Positions 25,360 through 34,344 of a stretch of 49,474 bases of DNA are shown here, piece after piece. The stretch spans positions 1 to 49,474 of the forward strand of contig CANRET010000008.1 of assembly GCA_947629715.1 (NCBI GenBank), in the 5' to 3' direction. The notes below the pieces were generated by a model, which worked only from the letters and a program-made list of their open reading frames with translations, did no database searches and had not been told where the DNA came from. Positions within the stretch are counted from its first letter, which is position 1, and the number at the start of each line of letters is the position of its first letter. The translations under genes were made by a program, and so were the position numbers. The DNA comes from an uncultured Akkermansia sp. GTDB taxonomy: Bacteria; Verrucomicrobiota; Verrucomicrobiia; Verrucomicrobiales; Akkermansiaceae.

Positions 25360-27207
25360 ATGTCTCGCATCACACAGGAGTGCGAAGCGCGCATCAAGAG
25401 TTCGGCGGACATCGTCGAGGTGGTGGGGCGTTACGTGCCGCTGAGACGCGCAGGATACTCGTGGAAGGCACGCTGTCCGTTTCACAACGAAAAGACGCCC
25501 TCGTTTCATGTGAATCCGGCTCGTCAGAGTTTTCACTGCTTCGGTTGCAACGTGGGCGGCGACGCAGTAAAATTCGTGATGATGTTCGAGAATCTGGATT
25601 ATCCCACGGCGCTGAGGCGTCTGGCGGGTATCTGCGGGATCCCGATCATTGAGGAAGAGGAAGATCCTGAGGCGCTGCGCCGTCGGCATATCCGCACTCG
25701 CGTGGTGCAACTCAACGAACTTGCCGCCCAATTTTACCACACTCAACTCTGCCGATGCGCAGAAGCCCAGCACGCGCGCGATTACCTGAAGCAACGGGGT
25801 GTGAATATTGAAGTTGCCAAGTTGTGGCAACTCGGTTGGGCTCCGCCGACTTTTCACGAGTTGCGCGAGTTGGCGTTTTCTCGTGGATTCGATGAAAAAA
25901 CGCTGGTTGAAGCCTATCTGGTGAGCAGCAATGATCGCGGAAACTATCCCGTGTTCCGTGATCGCCTCATGTTTCCCATCCGCAATGTGCGCGGTGAGGT
26001 GGTAGGCTTCTCCGGCCGTGTGATGCAAGAGGATCAGGACCCGCGCAAATATGTCAACACGGCGGAAACTGTGGCGTTTCGCAAGGGAGAGCTCCTCTTC
26101 GGTCTCTACAAGGCCACGGCTCCCATCGGCAAGGCGGGCATGCATGCAGTTATCTGCGAGGGACAGCTGGATGTCATCGCTTGCCATGAGAATGCCGATG
26201 TGCGCAATGCTGTGGCTGGTCTCGGTACGGCTTTCACCGACGACCACGCACGCATCCTCGCCAAATACGCCAAGCGCGCCACCCTTTGCTACGATGGTGA
26301 TCGCGCCGGAATTGCCGCAGCAGAAAAAACCTACCGCAAACTCGCTCAGGCGGGGTTGGAAGTGTACCAGGCCGATCTTCCTACCGGTGAGGACCCGGAT
26401 TCGCTCATCCGTACCAATGGACCGGAAGCTCTGCAGCAGGCTATCGCCGATGCGCAGCCCTACCTGATCCGACGCGTCACGCATGAGTTGGAGCATTGCG
26501 GTCAGGATGCAGGCTCCCGCGCCGCCCTCGTGCCGCGTATGGCTGAACTCACAGCTCAAGTGTCCGATCCCATACGTCGCGATGCCGCTGTGGTGGATTT
26601 GGCAACTCGCCTTAACATCGGCCCTGAGGCCTTTCGTGCGGTTGTTGGCAACATGGTGCGCGAACTGAAAAAAAACGCACTCCGGGAGGCGCGACGCACT
26701 TCACAGTCCCCTCCCAGCAGAGAGGACGAAGGGGAGGACGTTGACGACTTCACAGAGCAGGTGGTAGCGCCTTTGCAACTGCATAATGCTATCTCCGGCC
26801 TCATTTCTATGGCTATCAGCAGTAAAAAAGCGCAGGATATGTTGGTCGAGCGCATTGAGGATCTGCAGGAGCCGATCCGCACTCTTTCCGGTGGGATTCT
26901 TTTGCAACGAATCATGGAATTATTACCCACGCCGGGCGATGAACAGGCTCTGCGCGAGTTCGCCAAACAGCTTCCTCAGGAGCAGGCCCTTGCCCTGCGC
27001 TCCGTAACTATAGAAAATTACCCGGAAGATCGCTTAGAGGAGCATGTGAACTGTGCTTGCGCCCGCGCTGCCAGTTTTGCCATCCAAGAACGTATCGACA
27101 TTCTGCGCGGTCGCATCCGCGCGGCATCCGACGGCGCTGAAACTCTCAAGACTTATTTCGATGAGCTTCAGCATTTGATCGCCATCAACGATGACACTGT
27201 ATCATGA
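25360..27207 (+). CDS. dnaG: DNA primase
   Basis: This 615-residue enzyme makes RNA primers at the replication fork. Three parts can be seen: the N-terminal zinc-binding domain with CPFHNEKTPSFHVN and CFGCNVGGDAVKF (Cys, His, Cys, Cys), the RNA polymerase core with RLMFPIRNVRGEVVGFSGRV and the toprim motifs (VICEGQLDVIACH and YDGDRAGIAAAEK), and a helical C-terminal region that would bind the DnaB helicase. The length matches bacterial DnaG. Its stop overlaps the rpoN start by 4 bases (ATGA), an unusual partner, since dnaG is more often linked to rpoD. Confidence 0.97.
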   Translation: MSRITQECEARIKSSADIVEVVGRYVPLRRAGYSWKARCPFHNEKTPSFHVNPARQSFHCFGCNVGGDAVKFVMMFENLDYPTALRRLAGICGIPIIEEEEDPEALRRRHIRTRVVQLNELAAQFYHTQLCRCAEAQHARDYLKQRGVNIEVAKLWQLGWAPPTFHELRELAFSRGFDEKTLVEAYLVSSNDRGNYPVFRDRLMFPIRNVRGEVVGFSGRVMQEDQDPRKYVNTAETVAFRKGELLFGLYKATAPIGKAGMHAVICEGQLDVIACHENADVRNAVAGLGTAFTDDHARILAKYAKRATLCYDGDRAGIAAAEKTYRKLAQAGLEVYQADLPTGEDPDSLIRTNGPEALQQAIADAQPYLIRRVTHELEHCGQDAGSRAALVPRMAELTAQVSDPIRRDAAVVDLATRLNIGPEAFRAVVGNMVRELKKNALREARRTSQSPPSREDEGEDVDDFTEQVVAPLQLHNAISGLISMAISSKKAQDMLVERIEDLQEPIRTLSGGILLQRIMELLPTPGDEQALREFAKQLPQEQALALRSVTIENYPEDRLEEHVNCACARAASFAIQERIDILRGRIRAASDGAETLKTYFDELQHLIAINDDTVS

Positions 27208-28511
27208 GTTCGGAAAGCCCACAGCTGACGCAAGGCATGCGTCAGACCATGACGATGGGAGCTTCCATGCAGCTTTTTCTCCGGGCGCTGCAAGCCACTC
27301 AGACCGAGCTGACGCAGATGGCCACGCAGGCTCTCAACAGCAATCCCACCCTCGAAGAATCAGCTCCACCCGCAGCGGAGGATGATGCGTTGCCCTCCCC
27401 GGACTTCGAAGCCACGCAGCGTCACGCTTCCATGATGGAGGCGCTCCCGCAGCAAACTACATTGAGCTCGCATTTGGAGGAACAGGTATTGCAAAGCGCA
27501 TTGCCGCGCACGCTGGAGCGGGATGCCCTGACCCTCATCGCTCGCTTGGATTCGCACGGCTTTTTCTCAGAGCCGCCGGAAAAACTCGGTATGCCTCCCG
27601 AGCGAATGCACAAAGCCTTGCTTGTTGTTCAGGATTTGGAGCCTGCGGGCGTAGGAGCTGTGGATTTGAGGGAAAGCCTGCTGCTCCAATTGCGTCGCGA
27701 AGGCGAAGAAAAGAGCCTTGCCTACCGCCTGGCAGATGAATGTTGGGATGATCTTGCACGCCACCGCTTTGCACGAGCTGCTCGCTATCTGGGCGTGAGC
27801 GAGGAGGCCGCCAGAGCGGCCGTACACCGCATCTCGCGTCTCAACCCGGATCCTGGTAGCGCATTCTCGTCCGTGGAGCAACCTATCGGCGCTCCGGATG
27901 TCATCGTGACACGCCTCGGCGGGGAGCTGACTGTGAGTCTTACCGGCGAGATGGTGCCGCACCTCGCGCTCTCATCTCAGTATCGCGAGATGCTTGCTGA
28001 ACAGGGAGACAAAGCGGAGCTGCGCCGCTACCTTTCCCGGTGCTTTCGTGAGGGTAGGGAGCTTATTCGAGCCATAGAAAAACGTCAGGAGACGATACTG
28101 TCCGTTGCACGCGCCATTGTGGAGCGGCAACGCGATTTTTTTCTTCGCGGCCCATCGCATCTTCTCCCCCTTCGTATGGAGGAGATTGCAGAAACCGTGC
28201 AGATGCATATTTCCACCGTCTCCCGCGCGGTAAACGGAAAGTACTTGCGTTGTGAATACGGCGTGTACGAGCTGCGTTCCTTTTTCACGGTGGCGCTCGC
28301 GTCGCGTGAAGGTGAGGAGAGCTTTTCCGGCGCGGCCGTCAAAGCCCGAATTCGCGCGTTCATTGATGAGGAAAATCCGGCTGCTCCCCTCAGTGACGCC
28401 GCTATTGAGAAGCTTCTTGCGAAACAAGGTTTGACCGTTGCCCGCCGAACCATTGCAAAATACCGCGATCAACTCCGCATCCTTCCCGCCTCTATGCGCA
28501 AAATGAGGTGA
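27204..28511 (+). CDS. rpoN: RNA polymerase sigma-54 factor
   Basis: This 435-residue sigma factor recognises -24/-12 promoters and needs AAA+ activators. The N-terminal region I is present and glutamine-rich (MGASMQLFLRALQATQTEL), followed by an acidic linker, the core-binding domain with DLEPAGVGAVDLRESLLLQL and HRISRLNPDPGSAFSS, the helix-turn-helix LRMEEIAETVQMHISTVSRA, and the RpoN box ARRTIAKYRD near residue 413 (ARRTVAKYRE in many relatives). It is translationally coupled to dnaG by a 4-base overlap. No activator gene is in the window, so its targets cannot be named. Confidence 0.96.
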   Translation: MSSESPQLTQGMRQTMTMGASMQLFLRALQATQTELTQMATQALNSNPTLEESAPPAAEDDALPSPDFEATQRHASMMEALPQQTTLSSHLEEQVLQSALPRTLERDALTLIARLDSHGFFSEPPEKLGMPPERMHKALLVVQDLEPAGVGAVDLRESLLLQLRREGEEKSLAYRLADECWDDLARHRFARAARYLGVSEEAARAAVHRISRLNPDPGSAFSSVEQPIGAPDVIVTRLGGELTVSLTGEMVPHLALSSQYREMLAEQGDKAELRRYLSRCFREGRELIRAIEKRQETILSVARAIVERQRDFFLRGPSHLLPLRMEEIAETVQMHISTVSRAVNGKYLRCEYGVYELRSFFTVALASREGEESFSGAAVKARIRAFIDEENPAAPLSDAAIEKLLAKQGLTVARRTIAKYRDQLRILPASMRKMR

Positions 28512-28603
28512 TCCGCATTCCGTGCCGAACATGTCGGGAAGTCTGCTCAAAAGGAAACGTGAGGTGGGAGAGAGACACGTTATGACTTGAATGACCGACC
28601 CCG

Positions 28604-28613
28604 CCCCCCCCCC
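28604..28613 (+). repeat. homopolymer run of ten C in the rpoN-28737 intergenic region
   Basis: Ten consecutive C bases lie in the 225-base gap between rpoN and the next gene, about 90 bases before that gene's -35. It is flanked by an imperfect inverted repeat (near 28555-28575 and 28648-28668). Such runs are prone to slippage. It could tune distance or be neutral. Confidence 0.5.
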
Positions 28614-28701
28614 GTTGCCGTATTGGCAGTAGGGCGGTTTCCTTTTCTCTCACCCCGACACGTTAAGCGATGATTAAGGCGTGAACATGGCGTTTCGGAG
28701 G

Positions 28702-28731
28702 TTGACACAGATCGTGCATTCGTGGTAGATT
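28702..28731 (+). promoter_or_regulatory. promoter of the SnoaL-like gene, leaderless spacing
   Basis: TTGACA, 18 bases, TAGATT, with 5 bases to the ATG at 28737. The transcript should start at the initiation codon. Confidence 0.65.
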
Positions 28732-28736
28732 GCAGC

Positions 28737-29162
28737 ATGAATCATTCTTCTGTCGTTGAACGTCATCGCGCCCTGATGAAAGAATTTGAGCAGATGATTA
28801 ACACTGCGGATGAAGCTCTTGCCGAGCGTCTGATTGCTCCGGACGCGTCTTTTCGTACACCCGCTTCACCGAACCTCCTCTATGGCGCCCGGGGTTATCT
28901 GTCCGTTGTCAAGTGGATGCGATCCGGATTTTCTGACGCGCAGTGGAAACTTGAGCAAATGGCAGCTCAGGATGATCTTGTTGCCGTTTATTGGACGCTT
29001 ACCGGCACGCATGATGGCGCTTTTCTCGGCATTCCGCCTACGGGGAGGAGAATCTCGTGCTCCGTCATGAATTTCTACACCTTCAATTCTGCCGGACAAA
29101 TTATCAGTGATGTCGCGGCTGAGGGAATGATTGGTATCCTTCGCGGAATCGGAGTCCTCTGA
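28737..29162 (+). CDS. SnoaL-like / NTF2-fold protein (ester cyclase type)
   Basis: This 141-residue protein has the cone-shaped NTF2 fold pattern: an N-terminal helix pair (VVERHRALMKEFEQMINTAD), the ASFRTPASPNLLYGARGY segment, WKLEQMAAQDDLVAVYWTLTGTHDG, and the SnoaL-type IPPTGRRISCSVMNFYTF. Polyketide cyclases and many small-molecule-binding proteins share this fold. No catalytic role can be assigned. The ATG at 28737 is chosen because the promoter's -10 lies 5 bases before it. It stands alone between rpoN and the next operon. Confidence 0.75.
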   Translation: MNHSSVVERHRALMKEFEQMINTADEALAERLIAPDASFRTPASPNLLYGARGYLSVVKWMRSGFSDAQWKLEQMAAQDDLVAVYWTLTGTHDGAFLGIPPTGRRISCSVMNFYTFNSAGQIISDVAAEGMIGILRGIGVL

Positions 29163-29309
29163 TTATTCCAACTTGATTGATGCGACCGATTGTGCTTGGA
29201 TTGAGGCAGATCAAAGGTCGAGGAGTGGGGTGGAAAAATGTGAGGAGTGACCGTTTCTACCGGACTGCGTGCCGTGGGGAGCGGAATTTTGGCGTTTTAT
29301 GCGGAATTT

Positions 29310-29338
29310 TTGACTGTGCAACAGGGTGGTGTTATGGT
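29310..29338 (+). promoter_or_regulatory. probable promoter of the TPR-pseudokinase-der operon
   Basis: TTGACT, 17 bases, TATGGT. The -10 ends 3 bases before the ATG at 29342, which would put the transcription start inside that codon and favour the in-frame ATG at 29360. Confidence 0.5.
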
Positions 29339-29341
29339 AGA

Positions 29342-30679
29342 ATGAGCGGGCAGGGGGAGATGAAAGAAACCAATCTCATAAGCGCCGCGTACGGGGTGTG
29401 CCGCAGGTGCACCGGGCGGGGCTTTGACTTTGTTCTTCGGTGGGTGCAGTGCGGCGTTGCCAATGTGATGCGGGCGAGCGGAGTTGTTGTGCTGCTGAGA
29501 TTGATCATCGTTGTGGAACTTTGCGTGTTAGGAGTGGGCGTGGTGCGTCGATTGGAAAATTCGTATGACCAGGCAATGGAGGCGGCGCGCATGGAACTTG
29601 CTGTGTTGGAGGCACAGGAATTGCAGCAGGAAGAGAACGGCGCCGGTTCGGCGGGCATTGGCGCGACAGATATCCCTGCGCAGGATGCGGACGAAGGGAC
29701 CGCCGTGAGCCGGGAGGCGCCCGAGTTACGACCGCGCGACGTGGCGGATATCATATCGGATGAGACCGGCGACTTGGATGCCGCCGCCGCTGTGATGGAA
29801 CGTGAAACCGGTGTGAGCAGCGAGCAGGCTGAGACCCAGCAGCAACAAAATCCGTCCGGAACGCTGAGCGCCGAGGATCATGAGGAGGTGGACGAATTGA
29901 TACGCCAGGGGGTGGCGGCCATGATTTCGGGAGATATGAAGCGTTGCGTGTTGAGTTTAGAGCAAGCCACGACACTCTCGCCTGATCATCCGGCCCTACT
30001 GTATTATTACGGCATGGCTTACGACAAACTGCTCAATCCGCGCAAAGCGCGCGATTACTACAGCAAACTTTTCCGCATGCGCGAACAGGCAGGCAAATAC
30101 TTTCAGCTGGCTTCTCGTCGCCTCACGTTCGGCATGGAGCTGCCGAGTGCTTTGCGCGGCAAGCTCGCTTTCGGTCCGCACCGCATCCAGCACACCTACG
30201 ATACTGAGCAGGGGGAGAATGTGAGCATTATGCTGCCGGTAATGCTCGCTCCGGGGGAGCGCATTCGCCCCGATGATATCTATATCACCATCCAGTTTTT
30301 TGATCTCGTGAACGGGCGTAAGATTGATTTTTCTCGCATCACGCCGAAACTTTCGTGGACGAATGAAAAGCCTACGTGGAATGACTGCGAGGAAGACTTG
30401 ATGGTGCAGTATAATGTGCCGCAGGCTGACGGGGCAGAGGCTGAAGGCGTCGCAGATGTCAAGTATTACGGCTTCACGGCCAAACTATACTACCAGGGGG
30501 AGCCTCTGGATTGCATCAGTTCCCCTTCCGCTCTCATCCTGCACGAACAGCGACTTAACAGCAGGCGTCGCGGATTGGGACCGGGCGGTCTGCTGCCGGA
30601 TGACGGCCTGTCGCCTTACGCAGAAGAAGCTGTTCCTTATGCTGACGAGATGGATGAATCACGCAACGAATATTTATGA
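29342..30679 (+). CDS. membrane protein with TPR-like repeat, unknown function
   Basis: This protein of about 440 residues has one membrane segment near residues 46-68 (VVVLLRLIIVVELCVLGVGVV), an acidic Glu/Gln/Ala-rich stretch to about residue 180, then tetratricopeptide-like helices (GVAAMISGDMKRCVLSLEQA followed by ALLYYYGMAYDKLLNPRKA). A final beta-rich domain contains ITIQFFDLVNGRKIDF and VKYYGFTAKLYYQGEPL. It probably faces the periplasm. The start is uncertain between 29342 and 29360. Its stop overlaps the next gene by 4 bases. I do not recognise a named family for the C-terminal domain. Confidence 0.72.
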   Translation: MSGQGEMKETNLISAAYGVCRRCTGRGFDFVLRWVQCGVANVMRASGVVVLLRLIIVVELCVLGVGVVRRLENSYDQAMEAARMELAVLEAQELQQEENGAGSAGIGATDIPAQDADEGTAVSREAPELRPRDVADIISDETGDLDAAAAVMERETGVSSEQAETQQQQNPSGTLSAEDHEEVDELIRQGVAAMISGDMKRCVLSLEQATTLSPDHPALLYYYGMAYDKLLNPRKARDYYSKLFRMREQAGKYFQLASRRLTFGMELPSALRGKLAFGPHRIQHTYDTEQGENVSIMLPVMLAPGERIRPDDIYITIQFFDLVNGRKIDFSRITPKLSWTNEKPTWNDCEEDLMVQYNVPQADGAEAEGVADVKYYGFTAKLYYQGEPLDCISSPSALILHEQRLNSRRRGLGPGGLLPDDGLSPYAEEAVPYADEMDESRNEYL

Positions 30680-32070
30680 ATCCGATCTTTACTGAATTGC
30701 CGGCAAAACTCGGGCTTTACATGCTCACGGAGCTGCTTAGTTCGCCAGGGGAGAAGGAACTGTACGTTGCCAAGCAGACTTATGTGGGTCGTGCCGTGGT
30801 CATTGAAATGCTGCGTCCGGGCAGCGATCCGCAGACCGTTGATCAATTTTGCGAGAGTGTGCGTAGCCGCGCTTCCGTTTCTCTGCCGCACGTTTGTTCG
30901 ATTCTTGAGTTCGTTCAGACCGGTCCCTTCAGCTATCTTGTCCAAGAGCAGCCTTTGGGAGTCTCTCTCAGCGAGTTGGTGGCACGGGGCGATCGGTTGA
31001 ACTACAGTCAGGGCATTGCGCTGGTGCAGCACGTGGCGGAACTTTATGCGGCATGCGAACGGAAGGGTCTGTCGGCAGTTCCGCTGGACATGGCATCTAT
31101 TTACATGGATCGCGGGGAATTCGTCTTCTTCTCGCCGGTGTCGGGAAGAGCAGCGAATGAGCTTCATCGTACTGCTCAAATGAACGGTTTGGCGGAGGTG
31201 TTGGATCAGGTCCTTCCGCAGGAACTGCTGACTAAATCCAAACTCTCCGTGGTCATTCATTGGCTGCGCAACGGGTATGGCGGCGTGGATTTGGAATGGG
31301 GACCGTTGCTTTCCGCGCTCAATATCTTGCGTGTTCAGAAGAAAGACAAGGGGAGGAAAAGTATCGAGTACGGCGTCAACTTCATCCTGCGCTACGCAAA
31401 AAAGCGCCACCTTAAACGCGCTGTCCGCTTCGCCATTTCTCACGCGAGGCAGCTTCTTCTCGCTCTTCTCGCTATTTTAGCCATTGGTGCAATCGGGTAT
31501 TGGGTGAAACCGTTTTCGACAGAAGAATTGCTGTCGGCAGTGACGGAGCGCTACGTTTTCTGTTCTTCCGACAGTGGTGCGTGGCGGGTGAGGAAAGCTC
31601 CGGTGAGCATTCGAGAGTACAACGCCTTTTTATCTGCCTACGAGCGCATGAGCGAAAGCGAAAAGAAAAAATTGGACGCAGATTTACCGGGAAAAGACGG
31701 CGATCATATTCCTGCCGACTGGAAAAAACAGCTCGCCAAAGCCGAGAGCGAAAAGACGAAGACTCTGGAATCGCCCGTCCTCGGGGTATCGTACGCGGAT
31801 GCCGTGGCTTATGCGCGGTACGCTAAAGAAAATTTGGCGGAAGCAGACATGGTGAAGACGGCTCGCAAACACGCCGATTCTGATTCATGGCCGGAAGAAT
31901 GGACGTCTACGAGCTTTGAAGGGGAACCTCCTTATGACGATCATTGGATCGTTTATCCGGCGCAGGGCGACCAAGTGATCCGCGAAACGAAACCAAGTCA
32001 AAAATTTTCCGCACGTGGGTTTCGTACAGCGTGCAAACTGAATAATTCTAACTCACCCAAACAGAAATGA
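30676..32070 (+). CDS. pseudokinase-like / membrane / FGE-sulfatase-like fusion protein
   Basis: This 464-residue protein has an N-terminal domain of about 190 residues laid out like a Ser/Thr protein kinase, but the catalytic motifs are gone. The ATP-binding Lys position reads VVIEML (Glu44), the HRDLKP loop reads SAVPLDMAS, and DFG reads FSP. A membrane segment near residues 257-277 (LLLALLAILAIGAIGYWV) follows, then a C-terminal region resembling formylglycine-generating-enzyme (SUMF1) folds: KAPVSIREYNAFLSAYER, LGVSYADAVAYARYA and the final ARGFRTACK. The middle of that fold is shortened, so catalysis is unlikely. It is coupled by 4-base overlaps to both neighbours. A structural or sensing role at the membrane is inferred. 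Confidence 0.65.
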   Translation: MNPIFTELPAKLGLYMLTELLSSPGEKELYVAKQTYVGRAVVIEMLRPGSDPQTVDQFCESVRSRASVSLPHVCSILEFVQTGPFSYLVQEQPLGVSLSELVARGDRLNYSQGIALVQHVAELYAACERKGLSAVPLDMASIYMDRGEFVFFSPVSGRAANELHRTAQMNGLAEVLDQVLPQELLTKSKLSVVIHWLRNGYGGVDLEWGPLLSALNILRVQKKDKGRKSIEYGVNFILRYAKKRHLKRAVRFAISHARQLLLALLAILAIGAIGYWVKPFSTEELLSAVTERYVFCSSDSGAWRVRKAPVSIREYNAFLSAYERMSESEKKKLDADLPGKDGDHIPADWKKQLAKAESEKTKTLESPVLGVSYADAVAYARYAKENLAEADMVKTARKHADSDSWPEEWTSTSFEGEPPYDDHWIVYPAQGDQVIRETKPSQKFSARGFRTACKLNNSNSPKQK

Positions 32071-32915
32071 CTCGCATACCTATTCTCATGTCAGTCATGC
32101 TTCTCCTCCTCGGATGGGGGGCGGCGGCTCCTGTCTTTGCCCAGCTGGATGTAAGACTTGACCCCCTGCGGCGCGATTATATTTTAGGAGAGAATGTAAA
32201 GCTTCGCCTCATGATCACCAATCGGACGGATGCGCCGATTTCGCTGGTCAGTACACCGGGACGCAGCTGGCTGTACCTTGACGTGATGCGTCGCGGCGAT
32301 ACGTCTTCCGTGCCGCCTTCCGTCATTCTGCGCTGTCCGAATATCACGATTGCCCCCGGATCCAAGAAGGCGTACGACTTCGAATTGCAGCCTGCGTACA
32401 AACTCCGCCGGGAGGGCATGTACAGCGTATCGGCTACACTGCGCCTGCCGGACATGAATACAACATACACATCCAACAACACGACATTCAATGTGAACTC
32501 CGGTGGCAAACTTCAATCATTCCGCGTGCAGGTTCGCGGACAGAGGTTGGAATTGAGCGTGCGTTCTCTGATCATCAAAGACAAGAACTTGCTGTTCGGG
32601 CAGGTGATGAATGCTGACACGGGGGTGGTTCAGGGGGCCTGCTTTTTGGGGCAGTATCTGAACTTCATGAAACCTCGCGTCATGCTGGACAGTGCGCAGA
32701 ACTTGCATTTGCTTTGCCAGAGCGCTCCCAAATTCTTCACCTATTCGGTGATGAATACGTACGGCGAACGGCGCGAGTATCAAATCATGAAGCAAATCGG
32801 AGGCCCGGTCGATCTCGTAAGTTCCGGGAAAGGCATTCGATGCATCGGCGTTGCGCCATATGTCAAGCCGAAGGGAGAAAAGACAAAGTACCACAGTGCG
32901 ACGGAACGTCCCTGA
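32067..32915 (+). CDS. secreted beta-rich protein, unknown function
   Basis: This 282-residue protein has a signal peptide with a likely cleavage after PVFA (about residue 25). The mature part starts with an immunoglobulin-like pattern (LGENVKLRLMITNRTDAPISL, then YDFELQPAYKLRREGMYSVSATLRL), as in extracellular adhesion or carrier domains, followed by a second domain with two cysteines near QGACFLGQY and LLCQSAPK. I do not recognise a family. It overlaps the pseudokinase gene by 4 bases and is followed after 13 bases by der. It may be the exported partner of the two membrane proteins encoded upstream. Confidence 0.72.
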   Translation: MTRIPILMSVMLLLLGWGAAAPVFAQLDVRLDPLRRDYILGENVKLRLMITNRTDAPISLVSTPGRSWLYLDVMRRGDTSSVPPSVILRCPNITIAPGSKKAYDFELQPAYKLRREGMYSVSATLRLPDMNTTYTSNNTTFNVNSGGKLQSFRVQVRGQRLELSVRSLIIKDKNLLFGQVMNADTGVVQGACFLGQYLNFMKPRVMLDSAQNLHLLCQSAPKFFTYSVMNTYGERREYQIMKQIGGPVDLVSSGKGIRCIGVAPYVKPKGEKTKYHSATERP

Positions 32916-32928
32916 TCATTCTGCATCC

Positions 32929-34329
32929 ATGTCTGTTCCGACCATAGCTATCGTGGGGCGCCCGAACGTTGGGAAGTCGGCCCTCTTCAATTGCCTTGTC
33001 GCACGTAAGATTGCTATTGTACACGACCAACCGGGTGTGACGAGAGATCGCCTGAGCGCACCGCTTCGCAATGCGGCTTACGAGGCGTTGGTGGTGGATA
33101 CGGGTGGCATCGGCGCGACGACGGACGACGGTTTTGCTGCTCAGGTGGCGGCGGAGGCTGATATTGCCATGGAGGCAGCGGATTTAATCCTTTTCGTGTG
33201 CGATTGCCGGGAACATCTCACTCCGGTGGATCAAAATATCGCGCAGCAGCTGCACCGGAGCAAATCGCCGATTTTGCTGGTTCTCAACAAAGCAGATACT
33301 CCGAAACAGGAACTCGCACTCGGAGAGTTCGCCGGGTTGGGGTTTGCAGAGCACGTCTTTACTTCCGCAGCGCACGGGCGCGGCATGGAACAGTTGATTG
33401 CCCTGCTCAACGAGCATCTCCGCAGGTTGGGGGCAGACCCGGCGCAGGAAGCGGAACAGGATGACGGGGCGGACGAGGAGACAGCAGACGGTGGAGGTAT
33501 TCGCATGGCCGTGGTGGGACGTCCGAACGCGGGCAAGTCTTCACTCATTAACGCTATTTTGCGCGACAGGCGTACCATTGTATCAGAAGTGGCCGGCACC
33601 ACTCGTGACGCCGTGGACATTCCCTATACTCGCGGGGATGAGAAATATGTACTCATTGATACCGCCGGTATGCGCCCTCGCTCCAAGCGCGACACGTCGG
33701 TGGAGGTATTTTCTGCAATGCGCAGTGAGAGGGCAATTCGTCGCTCTGACGTGTGTCTGCTCGTGATTGACTGTGTGGCGGGTATAACGCACCAGGATCG
33801 TCGTATAGCAGCCGGTATTGCTGAGGAGAAGAAGCCGTGCATTGTGGCGCTCAATAAATTTGACCTGTTTTGTCCGGAGGCGCCTCTCAAAGCACGCCGC
33901 GAAGAGATGCGCCGCATGGTTCAGGAGCAGCTTTTCTTTTTGGAAAATCCTCTGATTGCCATCGTTTCCGCTAAGGAAGGCAGCGGGCTCAGCGGCATCT
34001 TTACAGCCATTGAGAAATTGAAGAAACAATGCGGGAAAACTCCCGGTACCGGGGAACTTAATCGCATCCTTCAGCGGGCCATGCTCGTTAACCCGCCGCC
34101 GATTGTTCGAGCCAATGGACGTTCCCTGAAGCTCTACTACGCCACGGTTGCGTTCAATGAAAAGTACATGCGCTTGCCAACGCCCACTTACGTGCTCTTT
34201 GTGAATGACAAGCGTTTGCTCACTGACAATTATGCGCAGTATTTGCGCGGCGCGATTCGCTCTCACGCCGGGGTTGCAGGCGTACCGATCGTTCTCTCTC
34301 CGCGTTCTCGTGTGCGTTCGTCCTCCTAA
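32929..34329 (+). CDS. der: ribosome biogenesis GTPase Der (EngA)
   Basis: This 466-residue protein has two GTPase domains in tandem and a C-terminal KH-like domain. It helps mature the 50S ribosomal subunit. Domain 1 shows GRPNVGKSALFN, DTGG and NKAD; domain 2 (from about residue 195) shows GRPNAGKSSLIN, DTAGMRPRSKRD and NKFD. The KH part ends with VNDKRLLTDNYAQYLRGAIR. A short acidic linker (residues about 170-190) joins the domains. The start at 32929 is chosen because the homologous MSVPTIAIVGRPN begins there. It is part of the operon running from 29342 to tatC. Confidence 0.97.
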   Translation: MSVPTIAIVGRPNVGKSALFNCLVARKIAIVHDQPGVTRDRLSAPLRNAAYEALVVDTGGIGATTDDGFAAQVAAEADIAMEAADLILFVCDCREHLTPVDQNIAQQLHRSKSPILLVLNKADTPKQELALGEFAGLGFAEHVFTSAAHGRGMEQLIALLNEHLRRLGADPAQEAEQDDGADEETADGGGIRMAVVGRPNAGKSSLINAILRDRRTIVSEVAGTTRDAVDIPYTRGDEKYVLIDTAGMRPRSKRDTSVEVFSAMRSERAIRRSDVCLLVIDCVAGITHQDRRIAAGIAEEKKPCIVALNKFDLFCPEAPLKARREEMRRMVQEQLFFLENPLIAIVSAKEGSGLSGIFTAIEKLKKQCGKTPGTGELNRILQRAMLVNPPPIVRANGRSLKLYYATVAFNEKYMRLPTPTYVLFVNDKRLLTDNYAQYLRGAIRSHAGVAGVPIVLSPRSRVRSSS

Positions 34330-34344
34330 TTTGCCCTCTCCTTC

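Noticed and set aside
24409..26559. Minus-strand open frame of 716 codons across aroA and dnaG
   Set aside because: It lies antisense to two clear housekeeping genes. Its translation shows no domain, and its length is explained by G+C-rich codon bias.
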